Shown: one piece after another, positions 7,443 through 16,386 of the stretch
How the letters are laid out: every line of letters begins with the position of its first letter
How positions within the stretch are numbered: position 1 is the stretch's first letter
Assembly (NCBI GenBank): GCA_032260385.1
Contig: JAVVEL010000001.1
Span: 62,001-126,000, forward strand
Direction: 5' to 3'
From: UBA9300 sp032260385
Lineage (GTDB): Bacteria > Bacteroidota > Bacteroidia > Bacteroidales > VadinHA17
Length of the DNA: 64,000 bases
Notes under the pieces: generated by a model
Database searches by the model: none
Told to the model about the DNA's origin: nothing
Seen by the model: the letters and a program-made list of their open reading frames with translations, nothing else
Program-made: the position numbers and the translations under genes

Positions 7443-9899
7443 ATGAAGAGTAAACAAAATAAAGCATTGAATACTATATTTTTGCCGGAGATAGTGGATG
7501 ATGAAGGTGAAATAATACCCATTATTGCCGATAGTGATGATATGGAAATAGGCACATCACAGGTGCCTGATGAATTGCCGGTATTATCCTTGCGTAATAA
7601 TGTTCTTTTTCCCGGTGTCGTCCTGCCTATCTCAATAGGGCGGAATAAATCTGTTAAGCTGATTCGTGATGCTTACCAGGGCGACAGGCTTGTGGGTGCT
7701 GTAGCCCAGGTTGACCCGGAGATTGAAGACCCCAGGTTCAACGACCTTCACAGGATAGGAACAGCAGGTCATATAATCAAGCTTCTTGAAATGCCCGATG
7801 GTTCAACTACTGCAATTATTCAGGGAAGGAAAAGGATTGAACTAACAGAAGCAGTGAAAACCGATCCTTACCTGGTAGCAAAGGTGGTCGTAAGGGCCGA
7901 AAAGAAAACGAAGGAGAAAACCAGGGAATTCGATGCGATAGTAAGTTCACTTAAGGATCTTTCGCTCAGGATAATAAAGCTAAACCCGTCTATGGCACAG
8001 GAGGCATCTTTTGCCATTAAGAATATTGAAAATAAATCCTACCTGATAAACTTTATCTGTTCAAATACGGAACTGAAAGTTAAAGAAAAGCAGAAGCTCC
8101 TGGAAGCAAACAGCCTGCACGACAGGGGTATAATGCTCCTGGAGAACCTGGTGCAGGAAATGCAGCTGCTGGAGCTGAAAAATGAACTGCAGTCAAAAGT
8201 CAAATCCGACCTTGATCAACAGCAGAGGGAATTTATGTTGCTCCAGCAGATGAAAACCATACAGAATGAACTGGGTGACAATCCTCAGGATAAGGAAATT
8301 GAGGAATTCAGGGAAAAGGCAAAGGATAAAAAGTGGAACGAGGAAGTTGAAGAAGTATTTGAGAAGGAACTTAATAAACTGCAGAGATTAAATCCTGCTG
8401 CAGCTGAATATTCTGTCCAGGTAAACTACCTGCAGACACTGGTCGATCTGCCCTGGGGTGAGTTCACAGAGGATAACCTGGATCTTGAACATGCCAGGGA
8501 TATCCTTGACGAGGATCACTACGGCCTGGAGGAGGTTAAAGAAAGGATTCTCGAGCATCTCGCTGTCATAAAGCTTAAGGGAGATCTTAAGTCGCCCATC
8601 CTCTGTCTTTATGGACCTCCGGGTGTGGGTAAAACCTCTCTCGGTAAGTCGGTAGCCAGAGCTCTTGGAAGGAAGTACGTCAGAATGTCGCTGGGAGGGC
8701 TGCATGACGAGGCTGAAATACGAGGACATCGCAAAACATATATCGGGGCCATGCCCGGCAGGGTAGTCCAGAACATTAAAAAGGCCTCTTCCTCAAACCC
8801 TGTCTTTATACTGGATGAAATAGACAAGGTTGGCAAGGACTTCAGGGGTGACCCGGCGTCAGCCTTGCTCGAAGTGCTCGACCCTGAACAAAACAGCGCC
8901 TTCCATGATAACTTCCTGGAACTGGAGTACGACCTTTCCAATGTACTATTTATAGCAACAGCAAACACTCTCTCCACAATAAGCCCTGCCCTGAGGGACA
9001 GGATGGAGTTGATTGAAATAAACGGCTACCTGCTGGAGGAAAAGATAGAAATTGCCAGGCGGCACCTCCTTCCCAGGCAACTCGATAATCACGGGGTGAA
9101 AAAAAACCAGTTCAAGATTGGCCGCTCAGCACTTACAGGTCTGGTTGATAATTATACAAGGGAATCCGGGGTCAGGGAACTGGACAAGAGGCTGGCAAAA
9201 TTAATTAGAAGGGCAGCCCGGGATATAGCATACGGCAAAGAACCGGATGTATCACCCGATTATGAAAAGTTAAGCTCCATCCTCGGACCTCCTAAATACA
9301 ACAGGGAGCATTATACTGGTAATGAGCAGGCAGGAGTAGTGACCGGGCTGGCATGGACGGCTGCCGGAGGAGAAATTCTTTTTATTGAGACCAGCCTGAG
9401 CAAGGGATCGGGAAAACTTACCCTTACGGGTAATCTTGGTGATGTAATGAAAGAATCAGCCATTATCGCTCTTGAATATCTTAAGTCACATGCCGACATT
9501 ATTGGTCTTCCGGATAACTTTTCGGATAACTGGAATGTCCATCTCCACGTACCTGAAGGGGCCATCCCTAAAGACGGACCATCAGCCGGGATTACCATGG
9601 CAGCATCAATGGCCTCTGCCTTCACCCAGCGTAAGGTAAAGAAAAACATAGCCATGACTGGGGAGATAACACTAAGGGGCAAAGTGCTTCCTGTGGGCGG
9701 GATAAAGGAAAAAATCCTGGCTGCCCGCCGGGCCGGTCTTAAGGAAATAATACTGTCCTCAGGAAACAGGAAAGATGTAAACAGCATTAAGGATGTATAC
9801 CTCAGGGGACTTAAATTTTCTTATGTCGATACAATTATGAATGTCCTTGATTTGTCACTTTTAAAACAGAAGGTTGCAAATCCTAAAAGGATAGTTTAA
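7443..9899 (+). CDS. lon: ATP-dependent Lon protease
   Basis: Cytoplasmic AAA+ serine protease that degrades misfolded and regulatory proteins. The order is N-terminal substrate-binding domain (LPVLSLRNNVLFPGVVLPI, about residues 36-240), a coiled-coil region, an AAA+ module with Walker A GPPGVGKTS near residue 390 and Walker B VFILDEID, then the protease domain. The catalytic dyad is visible: Ser714 in PKDGPSAG and the second lysine of the KEK motif at 755-757. The length of 818 residues is normal for the family. The gene is followed by coaD after 9 bp, so the two probably share a transcript. No damage seen. Confidence 0.98.
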   Translation: MKSKQNKALNTIFLPEIVDDEGEIIPIIADSDDMEIGTSQVPDELPVLSLRNNVLFPGVVLPISIGRNKSVKLIRDAYQGDRLVGAVAQVDPEIEDPRFNDLHRIGTAGHIIKLLEMPDGSTTAIIQGRKRIELTEAVKTDPYLVAKVVVRAEKKTKEKTREFDAIVSSLKDLSLRIIKLNPSMAQEASFAIKNIENKSYLINFICSNTELKVKEKQKLLEANSLHDRGIMLLENLVQEMQLLELKNELQSKVKSDLDQQQREFMLLQQMKTIQNELGDNPQDKEIEEFREKAKDKKWNEEVEEVFEKELNKLQRLNPAAAEYSVQVNYLQTLVDLPWGEFTEDNLDLEHARDILDEDHYGLEEVKERILEHLAVIKLKGDLKSPILCLYGPPGVGKTSLGKSVARALGRKYVRMSLGGLHDEAEIRGHRKTYIGAMPGRVVQNIKKASSSNPVFILDEIDKVGKDFRGDPASALLEVLDPEQNSAFHDNFLELEYDLSNVLFIATANTLSTISPALRDRMELIEINGYLLEEKIEIARRHLLPRQLDNHGVKKNQFKIGRSALTGLVDNYTRESGVRELDKRLAKLIRRAARDIAYGKEPDVSPDYEKLSSILGPPKYNREHYTGNEQAGVVTGLAWTAAGGEILFIETSLSKGSGKLTLTGNLGDVMKESAIIALEYLKSHADIIGLPDNFSDNWNVHLHVPEGAIPKDGPSAGITMAASMASAFTQRKVKKNIAMTGEITLRGKVLPVGGIKEKILAARRAGLKEIILSSGNRKDVNSIKDVYLRGLKFSYVDTIMNVLDLSLLKQKVANPKRIV

Positions 9900-9908
9900 A
9901 TTTATATT

Positions 9909-10391
9909 ATGGAAAATACAGGAAAGAAGATAGCAGTGTTCCCGGGATCATTCGACCCCTTTACACGCGGACACGAGTCCATAGTAAACAGGGCTCTCAG
10001 TCTTTTCGATGAAATAATTATTGCCATAGGTGCCAATGCCCTGAAAGATGGCTTTTTTACACTTGAGAACAGGAAAAGAATGATAAGTGATGTTTTTAAA
10101 GGTATTGATATGGTGAAAGTATCACATTATGAGGGCCTCACGGTTGATTATTGCAGGAAGAACAATGCCGGCTTCCTCCTCAGGGGAATAAGAACCGCCG
10201 CGGACTTTGAATATGAAAGAGCAATTGCACAACTGAACAAGGCCATGGCTCCTGAAATAGAATCAGTGATGCTCCTTACCACACCGGAAATGACACCGAT
10301 AAACAGTACCATAGTACGCGATATAATCCGGAACGGGGGTGATGCATCAAAATTCCTCCCGGCAAGCATAGATATAAATAATTACCGCTAG
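9909..10391 (+). CDS. coaD: Phosphopantetheine adenylyltransferase
   Basis: Catalyses the penultimate step of coenzyme A synthesis: 4'-phosphopantetheine plus ATP gives dephospho-CoA. The 160-residue protein starts with the nucleotidyltransferase motif PGSFDPFTRGH (TxGH-type ATP site) and has RGIRTAADFEYE and the ending TPEMTPINSTIVRDIIRNGGD, with the ISSS-like motif as INST. Length is typical. It lies 9 bp after lon, and a broken secreted-protein gene starts at the base after its stop codon. Confidence 0.96.
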   Translation: MENTGKKIAVFPGSFDPFTRGHESIVNRALSLFDEIIIAIGANALKDGFFTLENRKRMISDVFKGIDMVKVSHYEGLTVDYCRKNNAGFLLRGIRTAADFEYERAIAQLNKAMAPEIESVMLLTTPEMTPINSTIVRDIIRNGGDASKFLPASIDINNYR

Positions 10392-11113
10392 ATGAAGTTT
10401 TTCCTGACGGCTGTCCTGATTATACTGGGTCCTGCAGCAATCAGTGGCACTGACGTATTGTTGGAAGGCTATGCCCCGGGGGCTGTGCCGGTACACAGAT
10501 ACATGTTTACAAACAGCCTGACCCGGTAACGGGTAAAAAGGTCCTGATTCACAGTCTCAGGGTAGGAAGCAATGACAAATTTAAGCTCAGCCTTGACTGT
10601 GATAATATTTGCTGGTTAATATTAAGGCATGGTGTATTTGATTTTCGTCTCCTGGTTCAGGCAGGAGGGCAATACAGGCTGCAACTTCCCTCATACAGGC
10701 TTGTGACAAAAGCGGAAAAGCTGAATCCCTTTTTTGAATATAAAGAAATACATCTCAAACTTGAAGGGAAGGGCAATACCAATAACCTCGTAAGATATAT
10801 TGATTCATTGTATTATGATTATGCAGGACGGATTACTGAATCGATATACCTGGGAGAGAAATTAAGCGACAGTGATTCACTCATTGAAGCATTTCATGAC
10901 GCGGGGGGCTTAATCGCCCGGGGATACCCGGAATATTATTATAAACACAGGGCCTGCCTGCTTGAGATGATATCAGGAAAGTATAAAACACCCGAACCGG
11001 ATCATCTTGAACTGATGAACGATACATTCTGCCCCCGCATGCCTTCAGAAAACCTTAAGAAGACAGTTGTTTCAAAAATGAATGAGGGCTTCATTGATAA
11101 CGTCAGAAATTGA
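10392..11113 (+). pseudogene. Secreted protein gene interrupted by a one-base frameshift
   Basis: ATG 10392, directly after the coaD stop, opens a signal peptide (MKFFLTAVLIILGPAAISG) and runs to a stop at 10527-10529. From about 10475 the -1 frame is open and continues to the stop at 11111-11113. Adding one G to the run at 10478-10482 joins them into one protein of about 240 residues reading EGYAPGGCAGTQIHVYKQPD. The pattern of a beta-rich N-terminus after a signal peptide recalls periplasmic DUF4369-like or TlpA-associated proteins of Bacteroidetes, but I cannot name the family. The end overlaps the Nudix gene on the other strand by 42 bp. It may be a real mutation, slippage, or a sequencing error. 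Confidence 0.7.
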
Positions 11114-11683
11114 AGGCCAGGTGTTCTTTAGCACTTCTTCTGTTTCATCCCTTCCAAACCATCGTACCTCCGTGATATACTCCTCAACCTGGGGCAGGGC
11201 CTTCCCTTCGCCGCTGTAATCAAATATATACCAGTTTGTTTCTTTAAGTATCCACTTATCATCCAGGGGATAAATATGGTAGGTTGGTTTGAGAATTGAC
11301 AGCCGCTTTCCGGGGCTAAGTCCGGTTTCCTCCTCTATTTCCCTTCTCGCACCCTCCTCCGGGGCTTCGTTTTCTGAGAGGTGGCCTTTGGGAAGATCCC
11401 ATACCCCCCTTCTTCTGATAAATAATAGTTTTTCATTATTGTTTACCAGCAAACCTCCGGCTGCTGTCCTGTTTTCAAAGTATGACCTGAAATCTTGCCA
11501 CAGACTATTAATCTTACCCGAATAGATATTAAGTGAGCAAAATTCATCATTTTCAATAAAGCTTGATATTTTTGTATAAAGCTCATCTTTACTATGGTAT
11601 TTATGTAATAAGCAGTATTTTTGCTCACGGTCGGGCTGACCGCTGATAACTATAAAACTTTTGTTTAAATAAACTTTACTCAT
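11072..11683 (-). CDS. Nudix hydrolase
   Basis: A 203-residue protein with a canonical Nudix box, GHLSENEAPEEGARREIEEE followed by TGL (consensus GX5EX7REUXEEXGU), in the C-terminal two thirds. The preceding RRGVWDLPKG is also family-typical. Nudix enzymes cleave nucleoside diphosphates linked to another group; the LPKGH form recalls diadenosine polyphosphate or diphosphoinositol hydrolases, but the substrate is not fixed by sequence. The first 80 or so residues are an extra N-terminal region of unknown role. It is transcribed away from pyrE, with only 6 bp between the two start codons, so the promoters must overlap coding sequence. Confidence 0.9.
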   Translation of the reverse strand: MSKVYLNKSFIVISGQPDREQKYCLLHKYHSKDELYTKISSFIENDEFCSLNIYSGKINSLWQDFRSYFENRTAAGGLLVNNNEKLLFIRRRGVWDLPKGHLSENEAPEEGARREIEEETGLSPGKRLSILKPTYHIYPLDDKWILKETNWYIFDYSGEGKALPQVEEYITEVRWFGRDETEEVLKNTWPSISDVINEALIHF

Positions 11684-11689
11684 CAGCTA

Positions 11690-12322
11690 ATGGAAAATAC
11701 TGCAAAAAAGATTGCTGCTTACCTCTTGCAAATTAAAGCAATAAAACTGCAACCGTCAAATCCTTTTACCTGGGCCTCTGGATGGAAGTCCCCGATATAT
11801 TGTGATAACAGGAAAACACTTTCTTTTCCTGAAGTGAGGCAGGCAATAAGGGATGCTTTTACAGGGGTGGTAAAAGAAAAATACCCTGATGCAGAACTGA
11901 TTGCCGGGGTGGCCACCGGTGCTATTGCGCATGGTGTGCTGGTAGCAGAAGCCATGGGGCTCCCTTTCGTGTATGTACGGTCAGGGGCTAAAGAACATGG
12001 GCTGGGTAAGCAGATAGAGGGATTTTATGAAAAGGGACAGAAAGTAGTCGTTATTGAAGACCTGATATCTACCGGGGGGAGCAGCCTGAGAGCTGTCAGT
12101 GCCCTCAGGGATGCCGGCTGCAATGTTTTGGGGATGATAGCCATATTTACCTATGGCTTTCAGAAAGCATATGATAACTTCAGTGCCGATGAAGTTACTC
12201 TTTTTACACTTAGTGATTACAATGCCCTTATCGATAAAGCAGTATCCACTGGCTATATTACTATAAATGATGTTGAAACCCTCAGGGAATGGAGACAGGA
12301 TCCCGCAAACTGGTGTAAATAA
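11690..12322 (+). CDS. pyrE: Orotate phosphoribosyltransferase
   Basis: Pyrimidine synthesis enzyme that joins orotate to PRPP to give orotidine 5'-phosphate. The 210-residue protein has NPFTWASGWKSPIYCDNR at the N-terminus and the PRPP-binding loop VVVIEDLISTGGSS, both diagnostic for PyrE. Length is normal. It is divergent from the Nudix gene and is followed after 7 bp by an SRPBCC protein, probably in the same transcript. Confidence 0.97.
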   Translation: MENTAKKIAAYLLQIKAIKLQPSNPFTWASGWKSPIYCDNRKTLSFPEVRQAIRDAFTGVVKEKYPDAELIAGVATGAIAHGVLVAEAMGLPFVYVRSGAKEHGLGKQIEGFYEKGQKVVVIEDLISTGGSSLRAVSALRDAGCNVLGMIAIFTYGFQKAYDNFSADEVTLFTLSDYNALIDKAVSTGYITINDVETLREWRQDPANWCK

Positions 12323-12329
12323 AGCAAGC

Positions 12330-12761
12330 ATGGATAATCTTTCTGTATATGAGAGCAGGATAGGAAAAATCAAATCTGGAGCAAAGGAAATTTTTTCCTT
12401 TGTTGCCGATATGAGAAATTTAAGCAGGTTCCTGCCGGATCATAGCATTGAAAACTGGAAGGCGTCGAAAGACGAGTGTTCATTTGAAGTATCCCTGGTG
12501 GGCGAGGCCCGGATCAGGATTGTGCAAAAAGATCCGTATGATACAGTAAAATATACAGGCTACGGGCTTAATAATACACAATTTAACCTGTGGATACAGA
12601 TGAAAGAAGTGAAAGAAAAAGATACCAGGATAAAACTGACCATCAAAACGGACCTGAATCCCGGGTTGAAAATGATTGCATCAAAACCCATAAACGATTT
12701 TCTCAACAAACTGGTAAGCGGGATGGAAGAATTCAATGACTGGGATAATACTGAGGAATAA
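12330..12761 (+). CDS. SRPBCC (START-like) family protein
   Basis: A 143-residue protein with the helix-grip pattern of the SRPBCC/Bet v1 fold: VYESRIGKIKSGAKEIFSFV, then NWKASKDECSFEV and a long C-terminal helix (PINDFLNKLVSGMEEF). Such proteins bind hydrophobic ligands or lipids in a deep pocket; the ligand here is unknown. ATG 12330 was chosen because the family starts close to the first beta strand; the open frame extends upstream only through the end of pyrE. Its 3' end overlaps birA on the opposite strand by 29 bp. Confidence 0.78.
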   Translation: MDNLSVYESRIGKIKSGAKEIFSFVADMRNLSRFLPDHSIENWKASKDECSFEVSLVGEARIRIVQKDPYDTVKYTGYGLNNTQFNLWIQMKEVKEKDTRIKLTIKTDLNPGLKMIASKPINDFLNKLVSGMEEFNDWDNTEE

Positions 12762-13491
12762 ATTTTATCTCATTAAAACCATATACGCCCGTTTCTCCAT
12801 TGCTCATTCTTATTTTTATACGACCGTACCTGTCAACCCCTTTTATGCTACCTCTGACCCTGGCATGGTTGATCATAAAGTCAGAAGGTTTGTTAAGCCT
12901 GTAAAGTCTCTTTTGATATTGTTTATTTATTACCGTAAACATGCCTTCTTTCAGCCTGTTGTACCACAGATCCAGTGTACGGTAAAAATCCGACAGCAAT
13001 TTTTCAGTGTCATATTCCTGCTTATTTATATTGTACAGGGAAACAGGATTGGGTAAATCCTCCGGGAAGCTTGACTGGTTAATGTTTATACCGGCACCGG
13101 CAATGCAACTCTGAAGCTTATTTCCCTCCAGTGAAGCTTCTATCAGGATACCTGCAATTTTGTCATCTTTATGGTAAATGTCATTTGGCCATTTTATACT
13201 TATTAAGCAGGAATAAGGGTCAAGAAGTTCACATATTGCCAGGGATACAATTTTTGAAACCATGAACTGCTGGTCTGCACGCAGAAACCAGGGAAGAAGA
13301 ATTACGCTAAGGGTCAGGTTCTTACCTGCTTCACTTATCCAAACATTTCCCTTCCTGCCCCTTCCCCCGGTTTGTTCACCGGCATAAATAAGAGTACCAT
13401 CAGGAGTAGTGCCTGCAGCCAGCATTTCTGCTGCCAGATCGTTCGTTGATGACACTTTTTCACGATATATTATATTGGAGGCTATTATCAT
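12733..13491 (-). CDS. birA: Biotin--[acetyl-CoA-carboxylase] ligase
   Basis: Activates biotin to biotinyl-AMP and transfers it to the biotin carrier lysine of carboxylases. The 252-residue protein carries the adenylate-binding motif GGRGRKGNVWIS and KWPNDIYHKDDKIAGILIE, both standard. There is no N-terminal winged-helix domain, so this is a short ligase without the repressor function of E. coli BirA. It converges with the SRPBCC gene and is divergent from rsfS. Confidence 0.94.
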   Translation of the reverse strand: MIIASNIIYREKVSSTNDLAAEMLAAGTTPDGTLIYAGEQTGGRGRKGNVWISEAGKNLTLSVILLPWFLRADQQFMVSKIVSLAICELLDPYSCLISIKWPNDIYHKDDKIAGILIEASLEGNKLQSCIAGAGININQSSFPEDLPNPVSLYNINKQEYDTEKLLSDFYRTLDLWYNRLKEGMFTVINKQYQKRLYRLNKPSDFMINHARVRGSIKGVDRYGRIKIRMSNGETGVYGFNEIKFIPQYYPSH

Positions 13492-13611
13492 GTTAACCAG
13501 GTTGTTATGTTAATCAGCAGAAGTGAATCATCGGTATCTGTCATAATAGCAGAATCTGGCACTGTAATTGTAAAACTTATGATGCTATAACAAAAGTAAA
13601 AATAATGTTCG

Positions 13612-13619
13612 TATTTTTG
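13612..13619 (+). promoter_or_regulatory. -7 promoter element before rsfS-ftsH
   Basis: TATTTTTG matches TAnnTTTG, 37 bp before the rsfS start codon. No convincing -33 TTTG at 19-20 bp spacing. It would drive the long rsfS-ftsH-DUF2007-cdsA run. Confidence 0.55.
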
Positions 13620-13656
13620 TGGGCGCTAATAATGTAATAAACAGAATCTGAGATTA

Positions 13657-14025
13657 ATGACAGAAAATAGTGACGAGGGATTACCGCTGATTGACAATAT
13701 AGTGAAGGGGATATTTGAAAAAAAGGGAGAAAGAGTATTATTACTTGATTTCAGGTCTTTGGAGAATTCAGTATGTGATTATTTCATAATATGCCATGGT
13801 AATTCAGTAACACAGGTTGATTCAATAACTGAATCGGTAGAATTGCATGTAAAAAAAAATACGGGGGAATATCCTCATCACATAGAGGGCAAGGAAAACT
13901 GCCTGTGGGTATTGCTGGATTACGGGGATGTGGTTGTACACATTTTCCAGGAGGAATACAGGAATTTTTACAATCTGGAGGCACTGTGGGCTGATGCCCT
14001 TATTGAGGAAGTAAGGGATAACTAA
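13657..14025 (+). CDS. rsfS: Ribosomal silencing factor RsfS
   Basis: Binds uL14 on the large ribosomal subunit and blocks joining to the small subunit when nutrients are scarce. The 122-residue protein shows the family core: LLDFRSLENSVCDYFIICHG, HIEGKENCLWVLLDYGDVVVHIF and EEYRNFYNLEALWADA. It is first in a plus-strand run, 14 bp before ftsH. The rsfS-ftsH-cdsA order is common in Bacteroidetes. Confidence 0.96.
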   Translation: MTENSDEGLPLIDNIVKGIFEKKGERVLLLDFRSLENSVCDYFIICHGNSVTQVDSITESVELHVKKNTGEYPHHIEGKENCLWVLLDYGDVVVHIFQEEYRNFYNLEALWADALIEEVRDN

Positions 14026-14039
14026 AATTATGCTTTGAG

Positions 14040-16172
14040 ATGACGGAAAAAAACAGAAAAGATCAAAATACAAATAAACCCGGTGGTGGTTCCGGGAAGA
14101 ACGACAAGCCAAAGATAAATCCTACCTGGATTTATCTCGCAATAGGTATTGGGCTTATCGCCATTAATTTTATGTTCGGGGGTAAGAAGGTTGAGAAGGT
14201 AGAGCAATGGGGGCGTATTGAACAAATGATAGCCAACAAGGATATCAGTAAGATCGTGGTTGTCAACAAGGAATACGCTGAGATATACCTTAAACAGCAG
14301 GCTATCGAATCAGGTAGGTATCCTGATGTTTCAGGCTCGAGGAATTTTAGTTTTGCAGGACCTTCGCCTAACTACACATATCATTTTGCAACAGTAGAGT
14401 TGTTTGATTCAAGGATCAGCGAGGTTCAGGAACAAAACAATTATTCAGAATCGGAATGGATACATCCTATTTATGAGACAAAGAAGAATTATCTGGGTGA
14501 GATCATGGCCTGGATATTGCCCATGCTCCTGATTCTTGCCATATGGTTATTTATTTTCAGGCGCATGGCCGGTGGCGGAGGAGCCGGTGGCGGTGCAGGT
14601 AATATTTTTTCCGTTGGCAAGTCGAAAGCAAAAATATTTGACAGGGAATCGAATGTTAAGATTGACTTCAGTTATGTAGCCGGACTTGAAGAAGCCAAGA
14701 CAGAAGTTAAAGAAGTGGTTGATTTTCTCAAAAACCCGAAGAAATATACTGCCCTGGGAGGGAAGATACCAAAGGGTGCATTATTGATCGGCCCCCCGGG
14801 AACGGGTAAGACCCTGCTGGCAAAGGCAGTGGCCGGGGAGGCAAATGTTCCTTTCTTTTCAATCTCAGGATCCGACTTTGTTGAAATGTTTGTTGGTGTG
14901 GGTGCCTCAAGGGTTCGTGACCTGTTTAAGCAGGCAAAAGAAAAGGCCCCGTGCATTGTCTTTATTGATGAGATAGATGCTGTCGGAAGGGCCAGGGGAA
15001 GGAACCCGAGTTTCGGAGCCAATGATGAGCGGGAGAATACACTTAACCAGTTGCTCACCGAGATGGATGGCTTCGACAGCAATATAGGAGTAATTATCCT
15101 GGCAGCTACCAACAGGGCTGATGTGCTCGACAGGGCTCTCCTGAGAGCCGGTCGTTTCGACAGGCAGATCCATGTTGAACTGCCCGACCTTAATGAGAGA
15201 AGAGATATATTCAAGGTTCATTTGCAGCCTTTAAAACTTCCCAAATCATTTGATATTGATTTTCTTGCCAAACAAACCCCGGGATTCTCAGGCGCTGACA
15301 TTGCAAATGTATGTAATGAGGCAGCCCTGATAGCCGCAAGGAAAAACAGGAAAATGGTTGGCAAGCAGGATTTCCTGGATGCAGTAGACAGGATAGTCGG
15401 CGGGCTTGAAAGGAAGAATAAGATTATCTCAGCCGAGGAAAAAACAACTATAGCCTATCACGAAGCAGGACATGCGACGGTAAGCTGGTTGCTTGAACAT
15501 GCCAGCCCCCTTGTGAAAGTTACAATAATACCTCGCGGGCGCGCCCTTGGTGCCGCCTGGTACCTGCCGGAAGAAAGACAACTAACGACAAGGGAACAAA
15601 TCCTTGATGAGATAGCCTATGCACTGGGTGGACGGGCGGCTGAGGAACTGGTATTTAAGAAAATATCAACGGGTGCTCTCAATGACCTTGAAAAAGTTAC
15701 CAAGCAGGCTTACGCCATGGTTACATATTTCGGCATGAGCGATCAGGTTGGTAATCTGAGTTTCTATGATTCTTCAGGTCAAAACGAATACGGTTTTACC
15801 AAACCCTACAGTGAGAAAACCGCAGAATTAATTGACAGGGAAGCTAAACGGATTATTGATGAAGCCTACCAGAGAGCTCTTGAGGTTTTAAAGAAACACA
15901 GAAAAGGACTCGATACTCTGGCTTCCCAGCTGCTCGAAAAAGAGGTTATTTTCAGCGAAGATCTTGAAAAAATATTCGGGAAGAAAAAGGGGAACAGACC
16001 GGCAATAGAAGAAACGGGAAGGCCGGCAAAAAAAAGAACATCAAGAAAAGCCCCATCTGCCGGACAGGTAAATAATAACAAAAAAGATGAAAAAGAGGCT
16101 GCACAGGATAATGATGAGAGCGAATCGGCTGATAATAATGATAAGGCAGAAAGCGGTGATCAGGCTAAATAG
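14040..16172 (+). CDS. ftsH: ATP-dependent zinc metalloprotease FtsH
   Basis: Membrane-anchored AAA+ protease that removes damaged membrane proteins and some cytoplasmic regulators. Two transmembrane segments (about residues 31-44 and 159-176) flank a periplasmic domain. The AAA+ domain has Walker A GPPGTGKT near residue 252, Walker B IVFIDEID and the second region of homology. The zinc site HEAGH places the zinc histidines at 474 and 478 and the catalytic Glu at 475. The 710-residue length includes a charged low-complexity C-terminal tail (Lys, Asn, Asp and Glu rich, from about residue 650), which is common in Bacteroidetes. Confidence 0.98.
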   Translation: MTEKNRKDQNTNKPGGGSGKNDKPKINPTWIYLAIGIGLIAINFMFGGKKVEKVEQWGRIEQMIANKDISKIVVVNKEYAEIYLKQQAIESGRYPDVSGSRNFSFAGPSPNYTYHFATVELFDSRISEVQEQNNYSESEWIHPIYETKKNYLGEIMAWILPMLLILAIWLFIFRRMAGGGGAGGGAGNIFSVGKSKAKIFDRESNVKIDFSYVAGLEEAKTEVKEVVDFLKNPKKYTALGGKIPKGALLIGPPGTGKTLLAKAVAGEANVPFFSISGSDFVEMFVGVGASRVRDLFKQAKEKAPCIVFIDEIDAVGRARGRNPSFGANDERENTLNQLLTEMDGFDSNIGVIILAATNRADVLDRALLRAGRFDRQIHVELPDLNERRDIFKVHLQPLKLPKSFDIDFLAKQTPGFSGADIANVCNEAALIAARKNRKMVGKQDFLDAVDRIVGGLERKNKIISAEEKTTIAYHEAGHATVSWLLEHASPLVKVTIIPRGRALGAAWYLPEERQLTTREQILDEIAYALGGRAAEELVFKKISTGALNDLEKVTKQAYAMVTYFGMSDQVGNLSFYDSSGQNEYGFTKPYSEKTAELIDREAKRIIDEAYQRALEVLKKHRKGLDTLASQLLEKEVIFSEDLEKIFGKKKGNRPAIEETGRPAKKRTSRKAPSAGQVNNNKKDEKEAAQDNDESESADNNDKAESGDQAK

Positions 16173-16186
16173 CCAGTCTTGAACCT

Positions 16187-16384
16187 ATGGAGAAGAAATG
16201 GGTTAAAATATATGAATCAAATAATGAAGTGAAAGCGGAAATAGCCCGGCAATTACTTGAGGATAATGAAATTGAAAGTGTTATTATAAACAAGAAAGAC
16301 AGGTCCTACGGTTTTGGAGAGTATGAGCTGTACTGCATGCGGGATTATGTTATAAGAGCAAAACTATTGTTAAAAGAACTCTGA
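16187..16384 (+). CDS. DUF2007-domain small protein
   Basis: A 65-residue cytoplasmic protein with the DUF2007 pattern: KIYESNNEVKAEIARQLLED, then NEIESVIINKKD, and a C-terminal strand and helix. DUF2007 resembles a ferredoxin-like or GlnB-like fold and is labelled a putative signal-transducing protein; no biochemical role is firm. It sits 14 bp after ftsH and 2 bp before cdsA, so it is translated within the same operon. Confidence 0.85.
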   Translation: MEKKWVKIYESNNEVKAEIARQLLEDNEIESVIINKKDRSYGFGEYELYCMRDYVIRAKLLLKEL

Positions 16385-16386
16385 TC

